Below the pieces are notes generated by a model, which was not told where the DNA came from, made no database searches, and saw only the letters and a list, made by a program, of their open reading frames with translations. The position numbers were made by a program, and so were the translations under genes. 64,000 nucleotides of DNA, taken from assembly GCA_965277415.1 (NCBI GenBank), contig CBDICS010000109.1, positions 186,001 to 250,000 of the forward strand. The letters run 5' to 3'. Position 1 is the stretch's first letter. Every line of letters starts with the position of its first letter. Shown here piece by piece: positions 51,047-59,597 of the stretch. The DNA is from JAHDHW01 sp965277415. GTDB taxonomy: Bacteria; Bacteroidota; Bacteroidia; Chitinophagales; Saprospiraceae.

Positions 51047-51952
51047 TTACTCTTCATTAACATCGCCTACTTTTTTAATAAAGATCTCATTTAGACTAGG
51101 AAGGATTTCATTGAAAGAGCGAATAAAAACACCTGCTTGCAATAATTTTTGTAATAGGTAATTCGCATTTTCTTCAGCAGTTACTTTTACTGTAATACTT
51201 TTGTCTGTCTTCGATACCACTTCCGCTATTTCATTGATATTATCTGGTAATGATCCTTCTAGTTCTATTTTAAAAAGATTGTCTTTAAATTGATTTTTAA
51301 TATCCGCTACTTTCCCTTGCAATACATTTTCTCCTTTATTAATTAGCACAATATGCTCACATATCTCTTCGACTTGTTCCATTCGGTGCGTAGAAAAAAT
51401 GATACTTGTGCCTTTACGGTTGAGTTCATAAATTTCATCTTTAATTAAATTGGTATTAATAGGATCTAGTCCGGAGAAAGGTTCATCCAATATCAAGAGT
51501 TTAGGTTCATGAACGACTGTAGAGATAAACTGAATCTTTTGTTGCATTCCTTTCGAAAGTTCTTCTACTTTCTTTAACCACCAGTCCTCGATTCCAAATT
51601 TTTCAAACCAATAATCAATTTTAGATTTAGCTTCCGTTTTAGATAAGCCTTTTAACTGGGCAAGGTACATCAAATGATCTCCCACCTTCATTTTTTTATA
51701 CAAACCTCGTTCTTCAGGCATATAACCTGTCTGAGAAGGGTGCTTACTATTTAGTTTTTCATTATTAAAATATACCGTTCCAGAGTCTGCTCTAGTAATC
51801 GTAGTAATGATTCTGATCAAAGAAGTCTTACCAGCACCATTCGGCCCTAACATCCCAAAGATAGATCCTTCGGGCATATCAAAACTTACGTGGTTGACAG
51901 CTTTATAAGTTCCATAGCTTTTAGTAACATCATCAATTTTTAGTATACCCAT
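51047..51952 (-). CDS. ABC transporter ATP-binding protein (NatA-like)
   Basis: 301 aa from the ATG at 51952 (MGILKIDDVTKSYGTYKAVNHVSF); a longer frame to 52000 adds a leader without family similarity. Walker A GPNGAGKTSL (about 37-46), signature LSKGMQQKIQFI, Walker B LLILDEPFSGLDP and switch FSTHRM are complete. The signature LSKGMQQK and the C-terminal extension of about 80 residues are typical of NatA/DrrA-type exporters. It is the first gene of a two-gene operon with the permease. Confidence 0.92.
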   Translation of the reverse strand: MGILKIDDVTKSYGTYKAVNHVSFDMPEGSIFGMLGPNGAGKTSLIRIITTITRADSGTVYFNNEKLNSKHPSQTGYMPEERGLYKKMKVGDHLMYLAQLKGLSKTEAKSKIDYWFEKFGIEDWWLKKVEELSKGMQQKIQFISTVVHEPKLLILDEPFSGLDPINTNLIKDEIYELNRKGTSIIFSTHRMEQVEEICEHIVLINKGENVLQGKVADIKNQFKDNLFKIELEGSLPDNINEIAEVVSKTDKSITVKVTAEENANYLLQKLLQAGVFIRSFNEILPSLNEIFIKKVGDVNEE

Positions 51953-52196
51953 AAGTGTGTGTTCAAGTTTTAATTTTAAGACATAGGCCAATAATGCCAC
52001 TAATTAAGGGATTTTGTTTAGATTTTCTATTGAGGAGGTTTTTTTTTCGATAAAAATTTAAAAAACTTCGTTCTTTTACAAATCCTATTAACCAGCAATG
52101 AAGTTGTTCAATAAATATAAATGAAATCCATGGAAGTTTAGATTTTATTTATATTCAGTACAGCTCAAAAAATAGCGTTTTATCAATTATCAAAAT

Positions 52197-53132
52197 ATGA
52201 GTTCAAAAAACACTTCTTCTTGGTTTATCATAGCTAATCCAGTAGCGGGAAATCATGCTTTAGAAAAGTGTTTGGATACGATTCAACAAACTTTTAGAAA
52301 TCAGAATATTGGTTTCGAATTATTGACAAGTAATTATCGAGGGCATGCATCAAAGATTGCACAAGCTGGAATTCAACAAGGGTTTCGAAAAATTATAGCA
52401 ATCGGCGGAGATGGTACTAATAACGAAGTGATCAATGGTATCATGAATCAATCTTATGTCTTACCTTCCGAGATCACCTACTGTCTACTACCTATTGGGA
52501 CTGGCAACGATTGGGTCAAGGAATATCAAATTCCTTTAGATTTAAAGAAATGGTTAAAGATGTTGAAAATTGGAAAGACGACTTTACAAGATATTGGACA
52601 CATCACTTATTTTAAAGAAGGAGCAAGCCATCAACAGTATTTCGCTAATGTGGCTGGTATGTCTTATGATCCTTTTGTTATTTCAGAAATGGAAAAATTG
52701 AGTCGACCAATACACAATCGCTTGGCATATTTAATTTATGGCTTGTATTATGTCTTTAAATACAAAATTCCCAAAGCACGTATTCATTTTAATGGAAATA
52801 CTATTGAGGATTATTTCTACTTGATCAATGCAGGTATCTGTCGATTCTCTGGTGGTGGTATGCAATTTGTGCCCCATGCCATTCCTAATGATGGAAAAAT
52901 AGCATTAACCCTTGCAGGTAAATTGACAAAGATTGGTGTCCTAATCAATTCCTTTCGGTTTTATAATGGAAAGATTGACCATCATCCTAAAGTGTCTATC
53001 TATAAAACTAAGCACATCAAAGTCGAAGCCGTGAATGAACCAATTCTTGTCGAAGTAGACGGAGAGCTTTTGGGCGAGACACCTGTAACGTTTAGTATTA
53101 TTCCACAAGCACTTAAAATTATAAGGCCCTAA
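52197..53132 (+). CDS. Diacylglycerol/lipid kinase family protein (YegS/DgkB-like)
   Basis: 311 aa. N-terminal catalytic domain with IIANPVAGNHALEKCLD, the nucleotide loop IAIGGDGTNNEVINGIM and LLPIGTGNDWVKEYQIP; C-terminal beta-sandwich with NAGICRFSGGGMQFVPHAIPNDGKIALTLAG and VEVDGELLGETPVTFSIIP. These soluble enzymes phosphorylate membrane lipids such as diacylglycerol, feeding phosphatidic acid back into synthesis. Normal length. Its stop overlaps the stop of the convergent PorE-like gene by 3 bp. Confidence 0.92.
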   Translation: MSSKNTSSWFIIANPVAGNHALEKCLDTIQQTFRNQNIGFELLTSNYRGHASKIAQAGIQQGFRKIIAIGGDGTNNEVINGIMNQSYVLPSEITYCLLPIGTGNDWVKEYQIPLDLKKWLKMLKIGKTTLQDIGHITYFKEGASHQQYFANVAGMSYDPFVISEMEKLSRPIHNRLAYLIYGLYYVFKYKIPKARIHFNGNTIEDYFYLINAGICRFSGGGMQFVPHAIPNDGKIALTLAGKLTKIGVLINSFRFYNGKIDHHPKVSIYKTKHIKVEAVNEPILVEVDGELLGETPVTFSIIPQALKIIRP

Positions 53133-55435
53133 TTTCCTAAAACCTTAACTTCTATTCGATCATTCTCTTCATGTTCTACTTTAGAACAATTGACTCCATT
53201 AGAGCAAGTATTTAATAATTGTGTTTCGCCATAACCTTTAGCTATTATTCGATCATTCGCTATACCTTTATAAACTAAAAATGCCATAATAGACATTGCT
53301 CTTTTTCTAGAAAGGTTGTGATTATTTATATCATTGCCCCGCGCAGAAGTATGGCTACTTATCTCAATTTTTAATTCTGGATACTTATTCATCAAATCAA
53401 TTACTGCTGAAAGCGACCTTGTTCCTTCTGGAGAAAGTAAATAGGATCCCTTGGGATAATTAAGCCCGTCAACAACAAAACCAGTATGAGGAATGGTTTG
53501 TTTCGTTTGTAATAATTCCGCCAGTTTAGGAAGTTTCATGACTTCATCTTTCATCATAGAAGATTCATCTCCTAGCAAAACGGGTGGTTTACTTTCCATC
53601 GGTTCACTATCAAGAATAGCTGATTTGTGAGATACGGTATTATCTACTTGTATAGACTTTTCATCTTCTATTGCTTTATGAACTGATGGTTCTACTTTAG
53701 AAACTTCTTCCTCTGTTGGTTGTATTACTTCTTCTATATTTGATTTATTAATTTGCTTCTTTTTAGATGGAATAATCAAATTTACATGCTTCGAAGGTTT
53801 TTTACTTTCCGAAAGGTTTGACTTACTTGTCTCAATATTAGCATTCATTTCGGGAGCCTTAGACTGTATAGGTTCTTTGGAAACAGGTTCAAAGATTTCT
53901 ACTTTCCTATCTGGTATGGATTCCTGAATTGTAGTAGAATGACCTATTGGCTCTTCATTTGGCTCTGTTACTTTTTCTAAACTTTTGTGGAAGTTTTCAA
54001 CCTCTTCATTAATAAGTAAATCCGGAGTATCCTTTATGGTTTCTACTGGATGACTTTCTATGCTCGGTGGAACTACTTTTTCAAGCGATTCTTCGATTAT
54101 ATGCTCATTTGATTCTTTTACCGTTTCCGGTACTTCAGCAATTTCTTCAAAATCTAAAGATTCCAATGTTGCATTTGTTCCATCTAATACCTTGAAAAAA
54201 TAGATATCATCATCACCACCATCTCTTGAAGAAGAGAACGCTCCAGAATCCATAGATTCATTTAGAAAAATAGAAATATCGTCATAAGAACTATTGATTG
54301 GTTTTCCTACGTTTACAGGTTTCTGCCAGAAGCCATCGTCTTTTTTATTGGAGAAAAGAATATCGAAACCTCCAAAACTTAAATGCCCTTTTGAACAGAA
54401 AAACAATTTTCCACTTTCATGAAAAAAAGGAAAAGCTTCATTTGCAGGTGTATTAATAATAGGTCCCAGGTTTTGTACTCTACCCCATCCATCACCTTTT
54501 TGTTCAGTCATATATACATCCGTTCCTCCTATCCCTCCAGGTCTATCTGAAATAAAGAATAATTTTTTACCATCTGGCGAGATCGCTGGATGCATATAGT
54601 TATGTTCTTTATTACAAATGGATAAGAGTTTTATATTTTTCCATTTTTTTCCATCATCAGATTCAGCACTGTACAATTGGATATTATAAGATTTATTTTT
54701 TCCAAGTACCTGTCCTGTTCTCGTAAAGATGACTTTCTTTTTATCTTTTGTAAAACTAACTGGACCGCAATGTTTATTGAGATCATTGAGTTTTTTAGAA
54801 AAATTAATCGGTGCCGAATAATTTCCCTCTGTATCTTTTGAACTAAAGTAAATCCGTTGATAATCTCGGCCTGTCCATCCTGATTTTTGTTTGAGTGGAT
54901 TGATTCCAGAAGAGCGATCAGATGTAAATGCAATACCGTTATTTATATATAAAGGTGATGATTCGTCTACGTCCGAATTGTGTTCAAAAGATTGAATCTC
55001 TACATTTTTAAAATACGGTTCAAGAGTTTTTACTTTATCGCAAGCATAAGCCATACGGATGGCATTTTTATCTTCAGGTTCTTTTTCATTATACTTTAAA
55101 AACCAGTTTTTAGCTAGATCATACTTCCCATTGCTCATCAATGATTCTGCATAGTAGAAATAGACAATAGGTTTAGCTTTTTCATCTTCTACAACTTTGG
55201 TATACCATTCTTCTGCCTTAGCCATCTGATTCGTCATCCGATAGCAATATGCTAGTCTGGTACTTAGTGAAAGACTTTCCTTTTCATTTAAAGCCTGTTC
55301 GTATAAATCAATTGCATCCTTATACTGATTATTTTTATATAGAGCATTCGCTTTTTTGATCAACTTCTTTTGAGCTGAAACCGCAGTAAAAGCGCAACAA
55401 CACACCATAATAATTAACATTCTAAAGAGATTCAT
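53129..55435 (-). CDS. PorE-like TPR / PD40-propeller / OmpA-domain protein
   Basis: 768 aa. Signal peptide 1-21 (ending AVSAQ); TPR repeats (about 22-135, ALYKNNQYKDAIDLYEQAL); WD40-like PD40 propeller (about 150-410, PAISPDGKKLFFISDRPGGIGGTDVYM and SYDDISIFLNESMDSGAFSSSRDGGDDDIYFF); a Glu/Pro/Lys-rich linker of about 240 residues predicted to be disordered; and a C-terminal OmpA domain (about 650-768, ISSHTSARGNDINNHNLSRKRAMSIMAFLVYKG) that binds peptidoglycan. This order is that of PorE of the type IX secretion system, although the linker is unusually long. It likely anchors an outer-membrane complex to the cell wall. The window encodes T9SS substrates at 59.6-64 kb. Confidence 0.82.
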   Translation of the reverse strand: MNLFRMLIIMVCCCAFTAVSAQKKLIKKANALYKNNQYKDAIDLYEQALNEKESLSLSTRLAYCYRMTNQMAKAEEWYTKVVEDEKAKPIVYFYYAESLMSNGKYDLAKNWFLKYNEKEPEDKNAIRMAYACDKVKTLEPYFKNVEIQSFEHNSDVDESSPLYINNGIAFTSDRSSGINPLKQKSGWTGRDYQRIYFSSKDTEGNYSAPINFSKKLNDLNKHCGPVSFTKDKKKVIFTRTGQVLGKNKSYNIQLYSAESDDGKKWKNIKLLSICNKEHNYMHPAISPDGKKLFFISDRPGGIGGTDVYMTEQKGDGWGRVQNLGPIINTPANEAFPFFHESGKLFFCSKGHLSFGGFDILFSNKKDDGFWQKPVNVGKPINSSYDDISIFLNESMDSGAFSSSRDGGDDDIYFFKVLDGTNATLESLDFEEIAEVPETVKESNEHIIEESLEKVVPPSIESHPVETIKDTPDLLINEEVENFHKSLEKVTEPNEEPIGHSTTIQESIPDRKVEIFEPVSKEPIQSKAPEMNANIETSKSNLSESKKPSKHVNLIIPSKKKQINKSNIEEVIQPTEEEVSKVEPSVHKAIEDEKSIQVDNTVSHKSAILDSEPMESKPPVLLGDESSMMKDEVMKLPKLAELLQTKQTIPHTGFVVDGLNYPKGSYLLSPEGTRSLSAVIDLMNKYPELKIEISSHTSARGNDINNHNLSRKRAMSIMAFLVYKGIANDRIIAKGYGETQLLNTCSNGVNCSKVEHEENDRIEVKVLGN

Positions 55436-55875
55436 TCCGGAGATTTTTGATAAATTGGAGTGAGGAATAAGATCTTTTATTAGTAGTTTTAATAGAATAC
55501 CTCACGCACTATTTAAATTTTTACTGTTTTGGATGTCCTTTATTATCAATTAGGTGACGGAACAAAATTATCAATAAGCTATTTTGATATTGAAAAATTA
55601 TCGAAGTGATTGATTTTAAGAAGATTACAAGGTAATTCTTCAATATCTCAAAAAAAATAGCTTATTGATAATTCCGTCTAATAACTTATTACAAAAAATG
55701 TGCTACTATTTCGGCAAAACACAGTCTCAATATTAAAGATATTGCTTTTCGAAAAATATACAAATTTTTTTATTTCAAAACACACACATTATCAGTTGTT
55801 AAAATATATGCATAATTAATAAATATATTGAACGACGTATAATTAATTTTATTTTTTAATCCAATATTAACGCAT
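55436..55875. other. 440-bp intergenic region with an inverted-repeat element
   Basis: Contains the 55551-55684 inverted repeat described separately; the remainder is AT-rich and holds promoters for the two divergent genes. No gene seen. Confidence 0.5.
55551..55684. repeat. Inverted-repeat element (second MITE-like type)
   Basis: Arms containing GACGGAA and ATTATCAATAAGCTATTTT on the left and their complement on the right (AAAATAGCTTATTGATAAT, then TTCCGTC), with inner arms GATATTGAA/TTCAATATC. The whole region can fold into one long imperfect hairpin. Ends differ from the GAAGTTGTT family. Confidence 0.65.
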
Positions 55876-56538
55876 ATGCAAAAATTGACGATCCTTTCAT
55901 TTTTATTCCTGCTTTGCTCTCATTTTTCTTTTGCACAAATAAGTGAAGAAGAACGGTCCATGACTCAAGGAATGAATAATGCCATGATGATGACTATATC
56001 CAATGCGGATGATAAAGCTGTGGAGAAACTTTGGAAAAAGTATATGAAAACGATGGATTCCAAAACAAAGAAAATAAAAAGATCAGAAGAATGGTTTTCA
56101 GATAATGCTAATATTTCAGGTGTTGGAGCATCTGTAGATGTCTATGCCACTTTTGAGCAAAGTGGCGATGAAGTAAAAATGACCGCCTGGCTTAATATGG
56201 ATGGAACCTACTTTAATAGTTCTACTCATCCAGATAAATACGCTTCCGCAGAAGATTTTTTAAATGCTTTTGAATTAGAAGTTTATAAGGATGGGGTAAG
56301 ATCAGAAATCAAGTTTGAAGAAAACAACATGAAAAAATTGGAGAGTAATCTCAAAAAATTAAAAAAGAGTAATAAGCGACTTCATGCTGAAATAGAGGCA
56401 GCTAAAAAGAAAATTGAAAAGGCTGAAGCAAATATTGAAACAAACCTTTTGGAACAAGAAGAAGTCAATATAAAGATAGAAGCTCAAAAAGAAGTTGTTG
56501 AAAAAACTAAAAAGAAAATGGAAGATAGAGATAACTAA
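55876..56538 (+). CDS. Secreted protein with C-terminal coiled coil, function unknown
   Basis: 220 aa. Signal peptide 1-20 (ending SFAQ); a compact alpha/beta domain (about 21-145) with ISGVGASVDVYATFEQSGDEVKMTAWLNMDGTYFNSSTHPDKYASAEDFLNAFELEVYKDGV; then a long charged heptad-like coiled coil (about 146-220) rich in Lys and Glu. I do not recognise a named family. It would be periplasmic or envelope-attached. Single gene, 440 bp from the divergent PorE-like gene and followed by a long AT-rich gap before dnaB. Confidence 0.7.
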   Translation: MQKLTILSFLFLLCSHFSFAQISEEERSMTQGMNNAMMMTISNADDKAVEKLWKKYMKTMDSKTKKIKRSEEWFSDNANISGVGASVDVYATFEQSGDEVKMTAWLNMDGTYFNSSTHPDKYASAEDFLNAFELEVYKDGVRSEIKFEENNMKKLESNLKKLKKSNKRLHAEIEAAKKKIEKAEANIETNLLEQEEVNIKIEAQKEVVEKTKKKMEDRDN

Positions 56539-57063
56539 TCATTACACGCCTTTTTCATAAGAACACATTGGTAATTTAGTAATCAAGCTACCAAAATAAG
56601 ATGTCTAAATTACACCAGGAAATAGTTGGTCATTGGTCATTCAAATCTATGAATGTCCATTGATATTTAGAGACTATTTATAAAATCTAAAGAGTTTAGA
56701 ATTTTGAACTATTGCATTTTTTTGCGTATATTTACATACAAATTAGAATTGTTTAATCTATTTGCTGATATATTTCTACGCTTTTCTAAATTCATTTCTA
56801 GAATTAATAACAAGCATGATCTTTTCAGTTATAAACATTATAATAATTTAAATGTGAGTTGTTTTTCACAAATTTGTAGTTTTTATAGGTTCAAAATATT
56901 AGAAAACTATCAAAAGAATATCGACCTATTACAAATCTTGTTTTTTACAATATATACTAAATGCATTGATTAAGTCTTGAAAAGAATATCTATTTTTAAT
57001 AATTTACAAGAACTATGATATGTAAAGATATTCTAAAAAAAAAAACAGAGAAATATTGTTGAT

Positions 57064-57083
57064 TTCTCCACAGGTTATCCACA
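57064..57083 (+). promoter_or_regulatory. DnaA-box pair
   Basis: TTCTCCACA and TTATCCACA, 11 bp apart start to start, next to AT-rich sequence and about 210 bp before dnaB. The second is the exact consensus. Confidence 0.6.
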
Positions 57084-57157
57084 TTTATTTTCACAGTTAC
57101 TAACATCCGAGATTAAATATTAAAGAAATCACATTAGCTTTTTTATGATTTAAAATC

Positions 57158-57165
57158 TACATTTG
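57158..57165 (+). promoter_or_regulatory. -7 element of dnaB
   Basis: TACATTTG, exact match to TAnnTTTG; leader of about 125 nt. Confidence 0.5.
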
Positions 57166-57295
57166 CCTCGCTTTAAAATGATTTTTTAAGTTGTGTTTAA
57201 TTAAAATCCAAAACGATTTTAGTTAAAGAATACTATGATTAAAAACTATGCATGGAGGAATGATTTTTTCACTCTTTTGAAGCATTAAAAAAAAT

Positions 57296-58825
57296 ATGTC
57301 AGAATCAGATTACCCAGTAAAAGCTATAGGAGCTTACCGAAATAATAAAAAGAAGGGAAATGATTTATCAAACTATGTTTTTGGTAAAATCCAACCTCAA
57401 GCACTTCCATTGGAAGAGGCTGTACTAGGGGCTATCATGCTTGATAAAGATGCCCTTCCTGTTGTACTTGATATTTTACAATCTGAGAGTTTTTACTCCG
57501 ATGGTCACAAAATGATCTACAAAGCCATGTTGCGATTATTTGAAAAAACGCAACCTGTTGATTTATTAACGGTTACTGAGGAGTTAAAAAAAGCAGGAGA
57601 GTTGGACACCGTTGGCGGACCGTACTATTTGGTTGAATTAACCAATAGAGTGGCTTCTGCTGCGAATATTGAGTATCATGCGCGAATCATTTCACAAAAG
57701 CACATCCAACGAGAATTAATTACAGTCTCTACCAAAATCATTAGAGACGCTTATGAAGATACAACTGATGTTTTCCAATTGTTAGATGATGCAGAACAGG
57801 GTTTGTTCCATATTACACAGCAAAATCTAAGTCGTGGATATGAAAGCATCGGCACAATTGCTAGTCGTGCTTTGAAAGCATTGGAAGAGCTTTCTGAAAA
57901 GGAAGAAGGGCTTACTGGTGTCCCGACTGGTTTTACAGATTTAGATAGACTGACTTCTGGTTGGCAATCATCGGATTTAATTATTGTAGCAGCACGGCCG
58001 GGAATGGGTAAAACTGCTTTTACCTTGGCTTTAGCAAGAAATGCAGCGCTTGACTTTGGTAAAGGAGTTGCCTTCTTTTCACTGGAGATGGCAAATGTTC
58101 AGCTCGTCCAACGTCTTATTTCTATGGAAGCTGAGATCCCAGGTAGTAAACTAAGAGGTGGGCAATTAGAAGAGTATGAATGGCAACAATTGCATAGCGC
58201 GATTGAAAAGATGAGTGAAGTTCCAATCTTTATTGATGATACACCGGGTATCAATATTTTTGAATTGCGTGCCAAATGTCGGCGACTCAAAATGCAACAC
58301 GATATCCAAATGGTTATCATTGATTACTTGCAGCTGATGACAGGTGGTCCTGATCAAAAAAATGGTAATCGAGAGCAAGAGATTAGTGCAATTTCCAGAG
58401 CATTAAAGGGACTAGCGAAAGAATTAAATGTCCCTGTTATTGCACTTTCGCAACTTAGTCGTGCCGTGGAAACGCGAGGTGGTAATAAACGGCCTCAGCT
58501 TTCTGACCTTCGGGAATCAGGAGCGATTGAGCAAGATGCAGATATTGTTTCTTTCATCTATCGTCCTGAATATTATAATATTCTTGAAGATGAAGAAGGA
58601 CAATCTCTAAAAGGGATTGGAGAAATCATTGTAGCTAAACACCGTAATGGTGCACTGAAAACTGTAAAACTTAAATTTACGGATCACTTCGCTAAATTCA
58701 CCAATTTAGATGATCCTAACTTTAATGAATTATTAGATACTGGAAATGATAGTGGTTTACCAGATAATCAAACGAATATAATTACTCGCTCTTCTCGAAT
58801 GAATGATGAGGATATTCCATTTTAG
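57296..58825 (+). CDS. dnaB: Replicative DNA helicase
   Basis: 509 aa. N-terminal primase-interacting helical domain (about 38-140, QPQALPLEEAVLGAIMLDKDALPVVLDIL), linker helix, then the RecA-like motor with Walker A AARPGMGKTAFTLALAR, Walker B VIIDYLQLM, the sensor glutamine ALSQLSRAVETR and the arginine finger region YRPEYYN. DnaB unwinds DNA at the replication fork. The N-terminal 35 residues (lysine/asparagine-rich) are an extension compared with E. coli. It is followed 22 bp later by a pseudouridine synthase gene on the same strand, so the two are probably co-transcribed. Confidence 0.96.
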   Translation: MSESDYPVKAIGAYRNNKKKGNDLSNYVFGKIQPQALPLEEAVLGAIMLDKDALPVVLDILQSESFYSDGHKMIYKAMLRLFEKTQPVDLLTVTEELKKAGELDTVGGPYYLVELTNRVASAANIEYHARIISQKHIQRELITVSTKIIRDAYEDTTDVFQLLDDAEQGLFHITQQNLSRGYESIGTIASRALKALEELSEKEEGLTGVPTGFTDLDRLTSGWQSSDLIIVAARPGMGKTAFTLALARNAALDFGKGVAFFSLEMANVQLVQRLISMEAEIPGSKLRGGQLEEYEWQQLHSAIEKMSEVPIFIDDTPGINIFELRAKCRRLKMQHDIQMVIIDYLQLMTGGPDQKNGNREQEISAISRALKGLAKELNVPVIALSQLSRAVETRGGNKRPQLSDLRESGAIEQDADIVSFIYRPEYYNILEDEEGQSLKGIGEIIVAKHRNGALKTVKLKFTDHFAKFTNLDDPNFNELLDTGNDSGLPDNQTNIITRSSRMNDEDIPF

Positions 58826-58847
58826 GACATCTCATACTTAAAACTAA

Positions 58848-59597
58848 ATGTCCAAAGAAACAGCAAACCAAGAAACTTCACAAGAAGGAATACGACTCAA
58901 TAAATATGTCGCGCACTGTGGTATCTGTTCAAGAAGAAAAGCAGCAGAGCATATTATGAAAGGACTGGTTAAAGTTAATGATCAGCTAATCAAAGAACCA
59001 GGACATCGAGTACTAGAAGGGGATCAAGTCTTTTTTAAAGATGAACTCATCCAACCAGAGATTAAAAAAGTCTATCTTTTGATGAATAAGCCTAAGAATA
59101 CCGTTACTACTACAAGTGATGAAAAAGGGCGTCGAACAGTTTTAGATCTCATTGGTAATGCTGCTGGAGTTCGTATTTTCCCAGTTGGACGTCTAGACAG
59201 AGAAACTACTGGCCTCCTCTTATTAACCAATGATGGTGATCTAACCAAAAAGCTTTCTCACCCAAGCTATGAGATCGAAAAATTTTATCATATCATTTTG
59301 GATAAACCCGTCGAAGCCGATCATATTCTCCAAATTAGATCAGGTATTACCCTAAGTGATGGACCTGTCCCAGTAGATTCTGTAGACTATATTCGAGATG
59401 CGGGTAAAGAAGAAGTTGGTATAGCCATTCATATTGGCCGAAATCGTATTGTTCGGCGTATTTTTGAACATTTTGGATATGTAGTTAAAAAACTGGATCG
59501 TACTTATTATGCTGGTCTTTCCAAGAAAAATTTAGGCCGAGGGAAGTTTCGACATCTCTCTGAACGCGAAGTTCGAATGCTTAAACATTTTACTTAG
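58848..59597 (+). CDS. RluB/RsuA-family pseudouridine synthase
   Basis: 249 aa: N-terminal S4 RNA-binding domain (about 14-62, IRLNKYVAHCGICSRRKAAEHIMKGLVKVNDQLIKEPG) and a catalytic domain with PVGRLDRETTGLLLLTNDGDLTKKLSHPS, whose Asp is the nucleophile, and GRNRIVRRIFEHFGYVVKKLDRTYY. It isomerises uridine in rRNA; RluB, RluE and RsuA cannot be told apart safely, though the S4 domain and length favour RluB-like. It is downstream of dnaB, and its stop overlaps the convergent SBBP-repeat gene by 8 bp. Confidence 0.92.
   Translation: MSKETANQETSQEGIRLNKYVAHCGICSRRKAAEHIMKGLVKVNDQLIKEPGHRVLEGDQVFFKDELIQPEIKKVYLLMNKPKNTVTTTSDEKGRRTVLDLIGNAAGVRIFPVGRLDRETTGLLLLTNDGDLTKKLSHPSYEIEKFYHIILDKPVEADHILQIRSGITLSDGPVPVDSVDYIRDAGKEEVGIAIHIGRNRIVRRIFEHFGYVVKKLDRTYYAGLSKKNLGRGKFRHLSEREVRMLKHFT

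Larger units (their letters stand above)
56539..57295. other. 757-bp AT-rich intergenic region upstream of dnaB
   Basis: The longest gap in the window. It carries a perfect DnaA box TTATCCACA at 57075-57083, a near match TTCTCCACA at 57064-57072 and the dnaB -7 element TACATTTG at 57158-57165. 56700-57060 is extremely AT-rich with poly-A at 57035-57046. The short open frames here have no protein-like composition. Confidence 0.55.

Noticed and set aside
56704..56973. 89-codon plus-strand frame in the gap before dnaB
   Set aside because: Composition (Phe, Ile, Asn, Tyr runs) is that of translated AT-rich noncoding DNA; no start context or similarity.
56539..57295. Confident call of the chromosome origin
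   Set aside because: Only two DnaA boxes, no skew information and no dnaA gene; kept as a weak finding only.
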